A stretch of DNA of 64,000 nt, from NCBI RefSeq assembly GCF_006175995.1, contig NZ_VDMB01000014.1, positions 1 through 64,000 on the forward strand, written 5' to 3'. Under the pieces are notes generated by a model. The model did no database searches and had not been told where the DNA came from. It saw only the letters and a program-made list of their open reading frames with translations. Position numbers and translations under genes: made by a program. How positions within the stretch are numbered: the stretch's first letter is position 1; each line of letters starts with the position of its first letter. Source of the DNA: Desulfobotulus mexicanus (GTDB lineage Bacteria; Desulfobacterota; Desulfobacteria; Desulfobacterales; ASO4-4). This document shows, piece by piece, positions 33,565 to 41,869 of this stretch.

Positions 33565-34451
33565 TCAACAACTTCCTGTCGAAAGGAAAGGTAGGCCCCC
33601 ATCCAACCAATAAGGGTAGAAACACAAATCATTATCGCAACTGTCTTCAGCGGTAAAAAAGAGAAATCAAAGGCCAGAGCCGTAAAAGTTGCATCCATCC
33701 TGAAGGTAAGGGTAATGTAAGTAAGAAAAAGGATAAGCATCCCCATAAGGCCTCCGGAAAAGCCAAGAATCAGACCCTGAATATAAAAAGGTGCCTTGAT
33801 AAAGCCCTCTTCAGCTCCCACAAGACGCATAATTTCAACCTCTTCCTTACGGGAATAAAATGCAAGTCTGATGGTGTTGGCCACAATAAAAACAGAAATA
33901 AGAAAAAAAAGCCCTCCCATTCCCAGAGCAGTAAGGCGAAGCATGGCAATAACCTTGAGAAAGCGGCCCACCCACTGACCACCATACTCCACATCCTCAA
34001 TACTTTTAATTTTTTCAACATACATAGCCACTTCTTCCACTGTTTCCCAGCTGTTGCCTTCCACCCTTACCCTGAGTTCAAAGGCATCGGGAAGGGGGTT
34101 TTCGGGCAGATTCTGAAATACGGCGGAATGTCTTTGCATACGGCTTCGTAAGGATTCAAGGGCTTCATTTTTTGATATAAAACGTATATCCGATACCAGA
34201 TTATTTTCTTTCAGGGTATTATGGATACGTAAACGATCCTGCTCAGTATAGCCTTCTTCCAGATAGGCCAGAATACGAACTCCGGCTCTCCAGGAAGAAA
34301 TAACATCAGCTGCATTGGAAGCAAAAAGCGTAAATGTACCTGAAAGAATTACAGATAATATAATAGTAACTACGGTTATTCCATGTAAAAAACGATGACT
34401 TCTTATATCCTTAAGGGCATGGCGGAAATGCCTTATCCACAGATCCTTCAT
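33561..34451 (-). CDS. ftsX: Cell division protein FtsX
   Basis: Membrane subunit of the FtsEX complex at the septum, 296 residues. The first membrane helix (HGITVVTIILSVILSGTFTLF, residues 24-44) is followed by a periplasmic domain (about 50-165) that binds EnvC-like activators. Three further helices near 175-200, 225-250 and 265-285 complete the MacB-like fold. It overlaps ftsE and the envC-like gene by four bases each, so the three proteins are made in step. No membrane helix is missing. Confidence 0.92.
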   Translation of the reverse strand: MKDLWIRHFRHALKDIRSHRFLHGITVVTIILSVILSGTFTLFASNAADVISSWRAGVRILAYLEEGYTEQDRLRIHNTLKENNLVSDIRFISKNEALESLRSRMQRHSAVFQNLPENPLPDAFELRVRVEGNSWETVEEVAMYVEKIKSIEDVEYGGQWVGRFLKVIAMLRLTALGMGGLFFLISVFIVANTIRLAFYSRKEEVEIMRLVGAEEGFIKAPFYIQGLILGFSGGLMGMLILFLTYITLTFRMDATFTALAFDFSFLPLKTVAIMICVSTLIGWMGAYLSFRQEVVE

Positions 34452-35161
34452 CCTTTTTCCTCCATTCCATTATCAGAGGAAATTGCCTGTTTTTTTACAG
34501 ACCCGCTTTCAAGGCGGATTTCTCTGCCTTTAAGCCGGGAAATAATGCGCCGGTTATGGGTTGCTATGACAAGGGTGGCCCCCCGAGCATGGAAGGTTTC
34601 AAGAAGCTGCATTATCTGTTCCGCAGAGTCAGGGTCCAGACTGGCTGTGGGTTCATCGGCAAGAATCAATCTGGGAGATCCCACTACCGCCCTTGATACA
34701 GCCACCCGCTGCTGTTCACCACCCGAAAGGGAAGGGGGGAAAACCCTGGCCTTTTCTTCAATACCCGCGGTTCTTAAAACACTCATGACTTTTTTTTCTA
34801 TTATTTTAGGTTTTTCACCAGCGGCTTCCAGAACAAGAGCAATATTATCAAAAACACTGCGTCCGGCAATGAGTTTGAAATCCTGGAAAATAACCCCAAG
34901 ACGTCTTCTCAGTTCTGGAAGCTGACGGGATCCTATACGTGAAAGATTCATACCATCCACAATAATCTGACCCTGACTGGCCACTTCTGCTTTGTATATA
35001 ATTTTTAAAAGTGTTGATTTTCCTGCACCGCTGGGTCCTGTAATAAAGACGATGTCCCCGGAAGCCACCTCAAGGGACACACCTCTAAGGGCAGAGGTTT
35101 TCCCATAAGCCTTATAAACATCAAACATCCGGACAATCATATTTCTGGAAGGATCTGTCAT
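34448..35161 (-). CDS. ftsE: Cell division ATP-binding protein FtsE
   Basis: Cytoplasmic ABC ATPase partner of FtsX, 237 residues. Walker A GPSGAGKST, Q-loop FQDFKLI (the FtsE-type Phe-x-Asp), signature LSGGEQQRVAVSRAVV and Walker B LILADEPTASLD are complete, then the His switch ATHNRR. First gene of ftsE-ftsX-envC-ctpA. The upstream 665-base AT-rich gap must hold its promoter. FtsEX uses ATP to switch periplasmic wall hydrolysis through EnvC. Confidence 0.95.
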   Translation of the reverse strand: MTDPSRNMIVRMFDVYKAYGKTSALRGVSLEVASGDIVFITGPSGAGKSTLLKIIYKAEVASQGQIIVDGMNLSRIGSRQLPELRRRLGVIFQDFKLIAGRSVFDNIALVLEAAGEKPKIIEKKVMSVLRTAGIEEKARVFPPSLSGGEQQRVAVSRAVVGSPRLILADEPTASLDPDSAEQIMQLLETFHARGATLVIATHNRRIISRLKGREIRLESGSVKKQAISSDNGMEEKG

Positions 35162-35826
35162 GGAGGGAAATATCCCTTTTTCACGAGGTTTGATAAAAAA
35201 GAGAGCAGATCATCATTTTGCAGCATAAATCAATTGTTTTTTTCAACTTAAAAAAAAAATTCACATTCATCTGCCTGATTTTTTATACCTGACATGTATT
35301 TTTCCAAAGGTATAATTTTTTTCAAAACAACAAAAAAAGGCTTATAAATTCTTTTGGATAATACTATTTTGATGATTCTACAAAAGATCAGATGCACCAA
35401 GAGACAAAATAACCCTGTATATTTTTTATTATCATATTTTTATTTTCAATTCTACAACCCCTTTTTTATACCCTAACCCAACTTAAATCAAAAGTTTTTC
35501 AAATACTTCCATTTTTCATTCTATTATAAAAATATTTAAAATCCTTTTCAATTTAAAAATATCCTTAATAAAAACAAAACCCATAGACCCTTTATTGACC
35601 CTTCTCAAATCTTCATGGTATAAAAAAATCTGCGGGAAGTGCTGACCAACAGTTTTTTCTGCCGCAAACCACTGCCGGATCCCCAAACCCCAAGACTTCT
35701 TTCAATCCGGCAGAGGTTTGGCGTTATGCTGCTTAGCCTTTATTTTTTGCTGACTTTTTTCATGTTTTCAGTCATAACAAACTGAATTCAAATAACAAAA
35801 TCAAAATACACGGAAAAAGACGTCCC
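35162..35826. other. Long AT-rich intergenic region between ftsE and pyrE
   Basis: No coding frame is convincing. The stretch is very AT-rich with A- and T-runs, and it must hold divergent promoters for ftsE and pyrE. The only clear structure is the hairpin at 35661-35723. Confidence 0.6.
35661..35723. repeat. Hairpin with 8-bp perfect core and extended arms
   Basis: Arms 35661-35680 and 35705-35723 pair over most of their length, with TGCCGGAT/ATCCGGCA perfect at the loop side. There is no T-tail. It is GC-rich against a very AT-rich background and could be a REP-like element or a leader structure for pyrE, which starts about 100 bases on. Confidence 0.65.
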
Positions 35827-36417
35827 ATGAATCCAACAGAGTTGTCCAAAAGTCCTTCTGACATGAAAAAAGCACTGATCGATCTTTTATGTCAAAAATC
35901 CGTTAAGGTATCAGAAACGGACAGTTTTACCCTTGCTTCAGGAAAAAAAAGCAATTTTTACATCAATTGCAAACCAACGGCCCTTGATCCCCACGGAATG
36001 TATTTAATTGGCCATCTTATTATGGAAGAATTAAGGAATATTTCCGTTCATGCCATAGGCGGACTCACCTTTGGCGCAGATCCCGTAGCCATGGCCACAG
36101 CCTTTGCCTCGGGCCTGAAGGGTAAACCACTGCAGGCTTTTTCCATACGTAAAGAACAGAAAGATCACGGTCTTATCCGTTGGGTTGAAGGGGATGTAAA
36201 TCCCGGTGACCGGGTTGTAATCATAGATGATGTTGCGACAACTGGTGGATCTACCATAAAAGCCATCAGCAGAGCCATGGAAACAGGCCTTGATGTCTGC
36301 AAGGTTATTGTATTGGTGGACAGGGAAGAAGGTGGTATGAATAATATACGTCAGCATATCTCCGATGCTTCCGCCATACTGACAAGATCTGAACTGATGG
36401 AACATTTTTTAAAATAA
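35827..36417 (+). CDS. pyrE: Orotate phosphoribosyltransferase
   Basis: Pyrimidine synthesis enzyme that joins orotate and PRPP to OMP, 196 residues. The PRPP-binding motif [14 protein letters not shown] is clear. The flexible-loop lysines lie in [10 protein letters not shown], and the orotate-binding start [18 protein letters not shown] is typical. Monocistronic; it ends at a convergent terminator shared with the MFS gene. The start lacks a strong ribosome site. Confidence 0.95.
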   Translation: MNPTELSKSPSDMKKALIDLLCQKSVKVSETDSFTLASGKKSNFYINCKPTALDPHGMYLIGHLIMEELRNISVHAIGGLTFGADPVAMATAFASGLKGKPLQAFSIRKEQKDHGLIRWVEGDVNPGDRVVIIDDVATTGGSTIKAISRAMETGLDVCKVIVLVDREEGGMNNIRQHISDASAILTRSELMEHFLK

Positions 36418-36422
36418 AAAAA

Positions 36423-36467
36423 TGCCCGGTAAAACTTTAATATTTTTTAAAAAATATTTACCGGGCA
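36423..36467. terminator. Convergent terminator of pyrE and the MFS gene
   Basis: An 11-bp perfect stem, TGCCCGGTAAA (36423-36433) with TTTACCGGGCA (36457-36467), begins six bases after the pyrE stop and covers the last codons of the convergent MFS gene. Confidence 0.75.
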
Positions 36468-37627
36468 CTGCTTTGACTTGAATGGATTTTCAGAGAATGT
36501 AAACCCATAGCCAGTACCCCCCCTGAAAAAGCCATTCCCGCACTGATCAGAAACATATCTGAGCCTAAAACGGCAAACCCCATGCCTCCAACCAGATATC
36601 CGACCATAAGTCCAAGCCCATAGGAACTGGCATTCAGAACTGTCTGGCCTATGGTTTTAACACCAGAATCCACAAGAAGATCCATATAAAGAATCGTTGT
36701 CATATGAAAAATGCCATAAGTAACAGCATGCAAAATCTGACTGAAAATAATAACAACTGGATCAATGGAAAAAGCCAGCAGGCACCATCGAAGAACAGCT
36801 GCTGCAAAAGAAAATAATATGAGATTTTTTAAAGAAAAATAATAAAATAAATATCTTGAACCAATCATCACAAAAATTTCCGCGATGGAGGCCACTGCCC
36901 ATACAAACCCTATAAAACTACCTGAAAACCCTGCTTTTGAAAGATGAATGGAAAAAAATCCATAATAAACACCATGGCTCATGAGCATAATAAAGGTAAT
37001 AAGTAAAAATAAAATACTGTTACCTGAAAAAAGACGGATTATATCTTTTTTATAAATACGGGCGGCAGTTTTCTTTTTTACCGGTGTATATACAGCAAGC
37101 CATGCCCCTGCAATACTTCCTGAAAAAACAAGCCAGAGTACAATTACGGGGGATAAAAAATCCAGAGCAATACCACAACCCCATACGGCAAGAATAAAAC
37201 CAACGGACCCCCATAAACGAATATTACCGTATCCTGATTTTTTTCCTCCGAGAAAGCCTACTGTAAATGCTTCCGTAAAACCAATAATAGGTGAATGAAA
37301 AAGACCATAAATGAACATAATAAGCATCATCATTACAAATGATTCTGTAAAAAAAAAGAAACACCATAAAAATGCGGCTAAAAAATGACAAAGTAAAAAA
37401 ATATTATGGTGAATATTAAAACGATCAGCAAGCCATGCCCATGCCAGAGGAAAAAGAATGGCAGAAAATGTTTTTAAAGCCGTTATCATACCTATCTGAT
37501 TTTCAGAAAAGCCAGCATAGTGACAATAGAGAGGAAAATATGGGAAATAAACACCAAGAACCAGAAAATAAAAAAAATAATTGCCGGAAAATAAAAAAAT
37601 ATTATTTTTAAAAAAATAAAGCTGCAT
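36458..37627 (-). CDS. MFS transporter (HcaT/MFS_1-like)
   Basis: A 389-residue membrane protein with about 12 hydrophobic helices. WAWLADRFNIHH after the second helix is the MFS-type loop motif. The sequence YGNIRLWGSVGFI near residue 133 is characteristic of the HcaT/PPP-like MFS_1_like group. The substrate cannot be deduced; relatives are annotated as phenylpropionate permeases without strong proof. The stop lies inside the terminator shared with pyrE, and no operon partner is seen. Confidence 0.85.
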   Translation of the reverse strand: MQLYFFKNNIFLFSGNYFFYFLVLGVYFPYFPLYCHYAGFSENQIGMITALKTFSAILFPLAWAWLADRFNIHHNIFLLCHFLAAFLWCFFFFTESFVMMMLIMFIYGLFHSPIIGFTEAFTVGFLGGKKSGYGNIRLWGSVGFILAVWGCGIALDFLSPVIVLWLVFSGSIAGAWLAVYTPVKKKTAARIYKKDIIRLFSGNSILFLLITFIMLMSHGVYYGFFSIHLSKAGFSGSFIGFVWAVASIAEIFVMIGSRYLFYYFSLKNLILFSFAAAVLRWCLLAFSIDPVVIIFSQILHAVTYGIFHMTTILYMDLLVDSGVKTIGQTVLNASSYGLGLMVGYLVGGMGFAVLGSDMFLISAGMAFSGGVLAMGLHSLKIHSSQSSAR

Positions 37628-37835
37628 ACATTACTATCCCATGTTATTATTTTACTGAAGCTATGGACGTAAAAAACAATCATATAATGTTACCAGACAC
37701 GGTATGTTTTTAATTTTAAATAATATTTTGTCAATATTACATAGAGTTACTGTGTAATCCTGGCCTTTATAATCATCTGACCTGACAAGAAAATCAGACC
37801 TTCCATATTTTATCCATTATATTCCAGGAGCAACC

Positions 37836-38114
37836 ATGAAAATAAACATAACCATTGAAGCAACACCCGAAGAAATCCGTGAAGCCATGGGGCTTCCTGA
37901 TTTGAGACTTTTTCATGAAGAAGTTATGAAGGATCTTCAGGCAAGAGTCAAAGCAGCTCAGGATCCTAAAGAGCTTATGAAAATTATTTTTCCTGGTGGT
38001 GATGTTGGAAAAACTCTATGGGAACAGACCATAAAAAACATGAGTCTTCTCAAGCCGGAATTTTCCATAAGGCCGGAAAAAACAGACCCTGACAAACAAA
38101 AAAACAAGTCATAG
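37836..38114 (+). CDS. Small DUF6489-like protein
   Basis: A 92-residue soluble protein. It begins MKINITIEATPEEIREAMGLPD, a pattern I associate with the DUF6489 family (unknown function, often near fatty-acid or CoA genes). The C-terminal 20 residues are charged and disordered. Its stop lies eight bases before the selenoprotein start and overlaps that gene's ribosome site, so the two are co-expressed. No catalytic motif is seen. Confidence 0.75.
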   Translation: MKINITIEATPEEIREAMGLPDLRLFHEEVMKDLQARVKAAQDPKELMKIIFPGGDVGKTLWEQTIKNMSLLKPEFSIRPEKTDPDKQKNKS

Positions 38115-38122
38115 GAGTTATT

Positions 38123-38473
38123 ATGAACATTATTTCATGGGCTTATATTCGCAAAGGCTGAAAAACATGTCAGAAAGCCCTCGACGTGATCGAGGATAAA
38201 AAAATGACTTTCATGGAAATTGAGGACGCCCGAAAAAATAAAATAGAAGATGAAAAATTAGAAACAATTCTTGCTTCAGTAGATACCATTGTAGTTTCTT
38301 CAGGGAAAAAAATTTTAATTTTCAATAATACACTATCAGAAAAACAGCTTTTTACAGACAAAATTAAGGGTCCTGGAGGTAATCTGAGAGCTCCGGCTCT
38401 TTCTTTTAACAACACACTTATTGTTGGTTTTCATGAAGAAATGTATGATCGTTTTCTTTTTTTAAGTAAATAA
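38123..38473 (+). CDS. ArsC-family selenoprotein (UGA codon 13 read as selenocysteine)
   Basis: A 116-residue thioredoxin-fold protein whose frame is open from the ATG at 38123, with AGGAG six bases before it, to the stop at 38473 apart from one in-frame TGA at 38159-38161. Read as selenocysteine, this gives YIRKGUKTCQKA, a Sec-x-x-Cys redox motif right after the first beta strand. The C-terminal part GPGGNLRAPALSFNNTLIVG, followed by FHEEMY, matches my memory of the ArsC family (seleno)proteins of sulfate reducers. A 6-bp hairpin starts 17 bases after the TGA (bacterial SECIS position). A start-codon search alone would begin at 38186 and lose the active site. The redox substrate is unknown. 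It needs selA, selB, selC and selD elsewhere in the genome. Confidence 0.87.
38179..38195 (+). promoter_or_regulatory. Bacterial SECIS-like hairpin
   Basis: CCTCGA (38179-38184), five-base loop CGTGA with a G near its start, and TCGAGG (38190-38195). The loop begins 24 bases after the TGA, in the range needed for SelB recognition. Confidence 0.75.
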
Positions 38474-38635
38474 ATATAGTGTTATTATTTTTTTAAAAAA
38501 TAACTTTCATCTAAAAAAATATTCAAAAAAACTTGCTCCATAAGCAGCCTTGTGTTTAATATAGAAAACATCATTTTCCCGCCCGGCGCCGTTCCGGCAC
38601 CCATCAAAAATACCCTTCACAAGAAAGAGGTCCAA

Positions 38636-39025
38636 ATGACAAATCCTGCCGAAGAAAAAAAACTGGAAAAACGCTTTCACTATGATCCTGTAAAAAATCG
38701 TTTTTATGTAAATTTTGAAAATTATAATATTGATAATGAAAGGGATATTCACCGCATTGAATTTCTTGTTGCAGAACAGCTTTCCCATCTTGGCAAACGT
38801 GTCGATGCTATTGTAAACTATGAAAACTTTAATATAAAACAAGATCTTATGCAAAATTACACCAATATGGTAAATAGACTGATGGAACATTTCTATGCTG
38901 GTGTAACCCGTTATACCACCAGCGCTTCCCTAAGAGATGAACTTGGGAAAAGTTTACAGCAACAACAGGTAAAACCTAATTTTTACAGTAGCAACGAAGA
39001 TGCAGAGCGTGCTTTGCAATCTTGA
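38636..39025 (+). CDS. Free-standing domain like the C-terminus of acyl-CoA:acetate CoA-transferases
   Basis: About 129 residues from the ATG at 38636 (AGAGGT upstream). VDAIVNYENFNIKQDLMQNY, then YAGVTRYTTSASLRDELGKS, closely recall the last 120 residues of propionate/acetate CoA-transferases, where the sequence reads VTRYTTSAF near the end. The catalytic Glu and CoA-binding core of those enzymes are absent. It could be a regulator or partner of a CoA-transferase, or a repurposed domain. A strong terminator follows at 39077, so it ends its own transcript. Confidence 0.65.
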   Translation: MTNPAEEKKLEKRFHYDPVKNRFYVNFENYNIDNERDIHRIEFLVAEQLSHLGKRVDAIVNYENFNIKQDLMQNYTNMVNRLMEHFYAGVTRYTTSASLRDELGKSLQQQQVKPNFYSSNEDAERALQS

Positions 39026-39076
39026 TTTTTTAACTGTTTTTTTAAAAAAAACAGTATATTTTAAAATTACAGTACC

Positions 39077-39113
39077 AAAAACGGCTAAATCCCTTCCGGA
39101 TAAAGCCGTTTTT
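39077..39113 (+). terminator. Terminator after the CoA-transferase-like domain gene
   Basis: AAAAACGGCT (39077-39086) pairs with AGCCGTTTTT (39104-39113), and the T-run continues for one more base. Confidence 0.85.
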
Positions 39114-39432
39114 TATATGAAGTTAATAAAAACACAGATAAAAATCTTCTTCTCAAAAAGCAGATTTTTTTTGTTATTTTTCAATTTTTTATTTCAAATA
39201 AGATCAGGATTTATTAAGGTCTTTGGGCATCCAGCTTGTGCTGTAATAAGCATAAAAAGTGCCAAGGAAGACATACATGTTAATTTAAATACAATATAAT
39301 ATTAATTTTATTCATCATGATTACATGATAAAGAATAATCTTGTTTTAAATATCACCCGACAACCAATTTGACTGGGTTAACAATACACATATTCCAGTA
39401 TTCTTTTAAAAGATTAAAAAGGAAAAACAGTA
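39114..39432 (+). promoter_or_regulatory. AT-rich gap with a promoter-like sequence for the YqeY-like gene
   Basis: No gene is seen in this stretch. TTGACT (39369-39374), a 16-base spacer and TATTCC (39391-39396) lie 36 bases before the next start. Confidence 0.4.
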
Positions 39433-39921
39433 ATGGAAAAAAAATACGGATGGACTCCTCAATGTCCTTTAAGGCTGCCTGAAAAAATCAGAGAAGACAT
39501 CAAAGTAGCCATGAAACAAAAAGACGATCATATTCGTGACGCACTTCGAATGGTTATCAGCGAGTTTCCAAAAATTACAGTCCCAATAACCCTTGAATCC
39601 GGAAAAAAAAGTTTTAGATGTAAAAAAACGGAAGAAATTAGTAATGAAGATGTAACAGGCCTGATACGGGGTCTTATAAAGTCAGAAAAAATTCTGCTTG
39701 ATGCAAAAAAAGAAACAACTTCTGCTTTTCTTGAAATTTTACAGGAATATATCCCTAAGCCTGCAGATGAATATGAAATTAAAAAATGGATTGAAGATAA
39801 TCTGGATATGGGATCTTTAAAAAATCCATCATCCGCCATAGGAGCTGTCATGAAACATTTTGGTGCACGTGCCGATGGTATGCTTGTTAAACAAATCCTG
39901 GGTGGTATGGTTTCTTCATAA
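39433..39921 (+). CDS. GatB/YqeY-domain protein
   Basis: A 162-residue YqeY-like protein. MKQKDDHIRDALRMVISEF and the C-terminal GAVMKHFGARADGMLVKQIL are the recognisable ends of the domain that also closes the GatB subunit, where it binds tRNA. Free YqeY proteins have no firmly known function. The first 20 residues (YGWTPQCPLRLPEKI) are an extension compared with typical YqeY. The next gene starts 48 bases downstream and may share the transcript. Confidence 0.75.
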   Translation: MEKKYGWTPQCPLRLPEKIREDIKVAMKQKDDHIRDALRMVISEFPKITVPITLESGKKSFRCKKTEEISNEDVTGLIRGLIKSEKILLDAKKETTSAFLEILQEYIPKPADEYEIKKWIEDNLDMGSLKNPSSAIGAVMKHFGARADGMLVKQILGGMVSS

Positions 39922-39969
39922 AAACCATGATGCAAGTTTAAAAATTTAAGCTTGAGCAAGGACAGATCA

Positions 39970-40698
39970 ATGAAAGACCTTATTTCTGAAAAATATCGAA
40001 TAATACTTTTTTTTATAATTCTGACTGCTATATGTGTTTCTTTTCTTTTGGTTTTTTTAAATCAATCCAGCATAAAAATACAAAGAAATGCTGAACAGAA
40101 AAAATCAGAAAGCTTTACCTTTTTTGATGTTGGAGAAAATACCGTCCTTACAAAAACAAAATTAAAGGATTTAAGAAAAATTCTTGGCCAGCACAGACTG
40201 GAAAATCTGACACCTGTGTATATGGATTTTGTTCATAAAGGCTGGCTTGCAAAATATTTTCCATCTCTGGAATCCTATGATGTTTTTTTTGAAAAACCCA
40301 GACTTAGAGACCCCATAGCAAGCAATACGCTTAAATTGCATTATCGCTATGCACATCAGAAGAATATTCCTTTTAATAATATTCGTTTTGTTTTTTCAAG
40401 ATATACAAATAAGCCACTTTCTCTTTTTTTAAGGCTTCCTGGAGACGGAAGTATTGTTATCAATAATCTTAAAAATACTCATGGAACACCACAAACAATT
40501 GAAAACGTAAAAATATCAGGTCCGGGGCCTGTATATTTCTGGAAAAGGGGCAAAGACATTCTAGTTACAGCTGTTTTATTTGATCGTTATGGAAAACCGG
40601 AAACTCATATATTTATTTTATATGGTGAAAATACAGAAAACTTCAAAAAAACAATAATGGAAACATATCCTGAACCTGATATCAAAACAGGTTTTTAA
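39970..40698 (+). CDS. Membrane-anchored protein of unknown function
   Basis: A 242-residue protein with one N-terminal membrane helix (about residues 9-31) and an exported, beta-rich remainder (FDVGENTVLT, PGDGSIVINN, GPGPVYFWKRG). I do not recognise a family. AAGGA stands eight bases before the ATG at 39970; a TTG at 39952 is less likely. No cysteine pairs or catalytic motifs stand out. It ends four bases before a strong terminator and probably shares a transcript with the YqeY-like gene. Confidence 0.65.
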   Translation: MKDLISEKYRIILFFIILTAICVSFLLVFLNQSSIKIQRNAEQKKSESFTFFDVGENTVLTKTKLKDLRKILGQHRLENLTPVYMDFVHKGWLAKYFPSLESYDVFFEKPRLRDPIASNTLKLHYRYAHQKNIPFNNIRFVFSRYTNKPLSLFLRLPGDGSIVINNLKNTHGTPQTIENVKISGPGPVYFWKRGKDILVTAVLFDRYGKPETHIFILYGENTENFKKTIMETYPEPDIKTGF

Positions 40699-40702
40699 AC
40701 AA

Positions 40703-40736
40703 AAAAGGGGACTCCTTGAAGAAGGAATCCCCTTTA
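40703..40736. terminator. Terminator after the unknown membrane protein
   Basis: AAAGGGGA-CTCCTT pairs with AAGGA-ATCCCCTTT with one small bulge, and a T-rich end follows. It could also end a minus-strand transcript from the small frame at 40796-40864. Confidence 0.75.
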
Positions 40737-40795
40737 TTATATATGAACTGATCTTCTTTTATTCCTAACTGTTATTTCACAGTGAACGTAAAAAA

Positions 40796-40864
40796 TCAGA
40801 AATTAAAATGCTCTTCTATAAACTCATTTCGGGTAATAATCCCTTTTAAAAAATTAATAATCAT
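40796..40864 (-). CDS. Candidate 22-residue small protein
   Basis: On the minus strand AAGGAGG stands five bases before an ATG at 40864 that opens a 22-codon frame reading MIINFLKGIITRNEFIEEHF and two further residues. A TTGACA box lies about 95 bases upstream of the start and a hairpin terminator 60 bases downstream, so a complete short gene is possible. The peptide has a hydrophobic first part and an acidic second part. I do not recognise it. It might be a leader peptide or a small membrane-active protein, or it may not be used at all. Confidence 0.4.
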   Translation of the reverse strand: MIINFLKGIITRNEFIEEHFNF

Positions 40865-40934
40865 TTTATCCTCCTTCTTATATGTAAAAAAGTTTAAATC
40901 TTTTTTTGCGCTGCACCAAAACCAGCCTGAGCAC

Positions 40935-40962
40935 AAATTAAAACCTTTTCTCTTTATGTCAA
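40935..40962 (-). promoter_or_regulatory. Promoter-like sequence upstream of the small frame
   Basis: On the minus strand TTGACA (40957-40962), a 16-base spacer and TAATTT (40935-40940). The -35 box is perfect, the -10 box weak. Confidence 0.35.
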
Positions 40963-41001
40963 GACAAAGAAATAAACGATAGACTAAAAAAAGAATTATA
41001 C

Positions 41002-41715
41002 TTGAATATTATTCTTATAAAAAAAGAAGATTTTATATCCAAAAATACGATTCGCATTTCTGATTCAAGACTTCTTCATATAAGAAATGTATTGAAAATA
41101 CAGAAAGGCGACAGTATCCAGACTGGAATCATCAATGGCTCCATTGGTGAGGCTATCCTGTTAGAAAGAGAAGAACATGCAGATTTGTTTTCCATCAACT
41201 GCTCTGCTCCTCCGCCTCCACCGGTTCCGGTTACACTTGTTCTGGCACTTCCCAGACCCAAGGTACTCAGACGTATCCTTCAATCCATAACTACTATGGG
41301 AATAAAAAAAATTATAATTATAAATACTTATAGAGTTGAAAAAAGTTACTGGCAAACCCCGTTTTTGTCTGAAACAGCCCTTCATGAACAACTTATTTCA
41401 GGTCTGCAGCAGGCAAAAGATACTGTTTTACCTGAAATACAGACAGAAAAGAGATTCAGACCTTTTGTGGAAGACCGTCTTCCTCTCATATTGCAGGATA
41501 AAAAAGGTTATATTGCCCATCCCTATACGGATTCATCACTGAGCATATGCCACAATAAAGCATCTGTACTTGCCATCGGTCCCGAAGGTGGTTTCATTCC
41601 CTTTGAAATAAATCTTCTTGAAAAAGCAGGAATGTCTTCTTTTTCCATGGGTCACCGCATTTTAAAAGTTGAAACAGCCGTGCCTGTTTTAGTCTCCAGA
41701 TTTCTTTCTTTTTAA
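41002..41715 (+). CDS. rsmE: 16S rRNA (uracil-1498-N3)-methyltransferase RsmE
   Basis: SPOUT-class methyltransferase of 237 residues that modifies U1498 in 16S rRNA. An N-terminal PUA-like part (about 15-70, SRLLHIRNVLKIQKGD) leads to the knotted domain with VTLVLALPRPKVLRRIL and the AdoMet-binding LAIGPEGGFIPFEINLL, then FSMGHRILKVETAVPVLVSR. The start is taken as TTG at 41002 because no ATG with a ribosome site precedes the first conserved residues; this start is uncertain. Monocistronic. Confidence 0.9.
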   Translation: MNIILIKKEDFISKNTIRISDSRLLHIRNVLKIQKGDSIQTGIINGSIGEAILLEREEHADLFSINCSAPPPPPVPVTLVLALPRPKVLRRILQSITTMGIKKIIIINTYRVEKSYWQTPFLSETALHEQLISGLQQAKDTVLPEIQTEKRFRPFVEDRLPLILQDKKGYIAHPYTDSSLSICHNKASVLAIGPEGGFIPFEINLLEKAGMSSFSMGHRILKVETAVPVLVSRFLSF

Positions 41716-41742
41716 TTTTAAAACCAATTTTTTTAAACCTGC

Positions 41743-41770
41743 TTGCAAAACGAACAAAACTAACTATATT
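41743..41770 (+). promoter_or_regulatory. Promoter-like sequence for hsp20-lon
   Basis: TTGCAA (41743-41748), 16 bases, TATATT (41765-41770), 100 bases before the hsp20 start. I see no clear heat-shock sigma-32 match. Confidence 0.45.
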
Positions 41771-41869
41771 TTTTTAAGTTTAAAGATGTTATTTTTAATC
41801 CTAACTATATATTTCAACATCTACTGCTTGTTTTATATTTATGTGTACCAATTGATGAAGGAGATCTCC

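Noticed and set aside
38159-38161. Reading this TGA as a frameshift or nonsense mutation in a pseudogene
   Set aside because: The frame is otherwise intact, the TGA lies exactly at the redox position before x-x-Cys, and a SECIS-like stem follows at the right distance.
38552-38635. Longer N-terminus of the CoA-transferase-like protein from the upstream ATG
   Set aside because: The extra 28 residues have no likeness to the domain and the ATG at 38636 has a better ribosome site.
39000-39299. A 99-codon frame after the CoA-transferase-like gene
   Set aside because: It starts inside the preceding gene, runs across a strong terminator and has random AT-driven composition.
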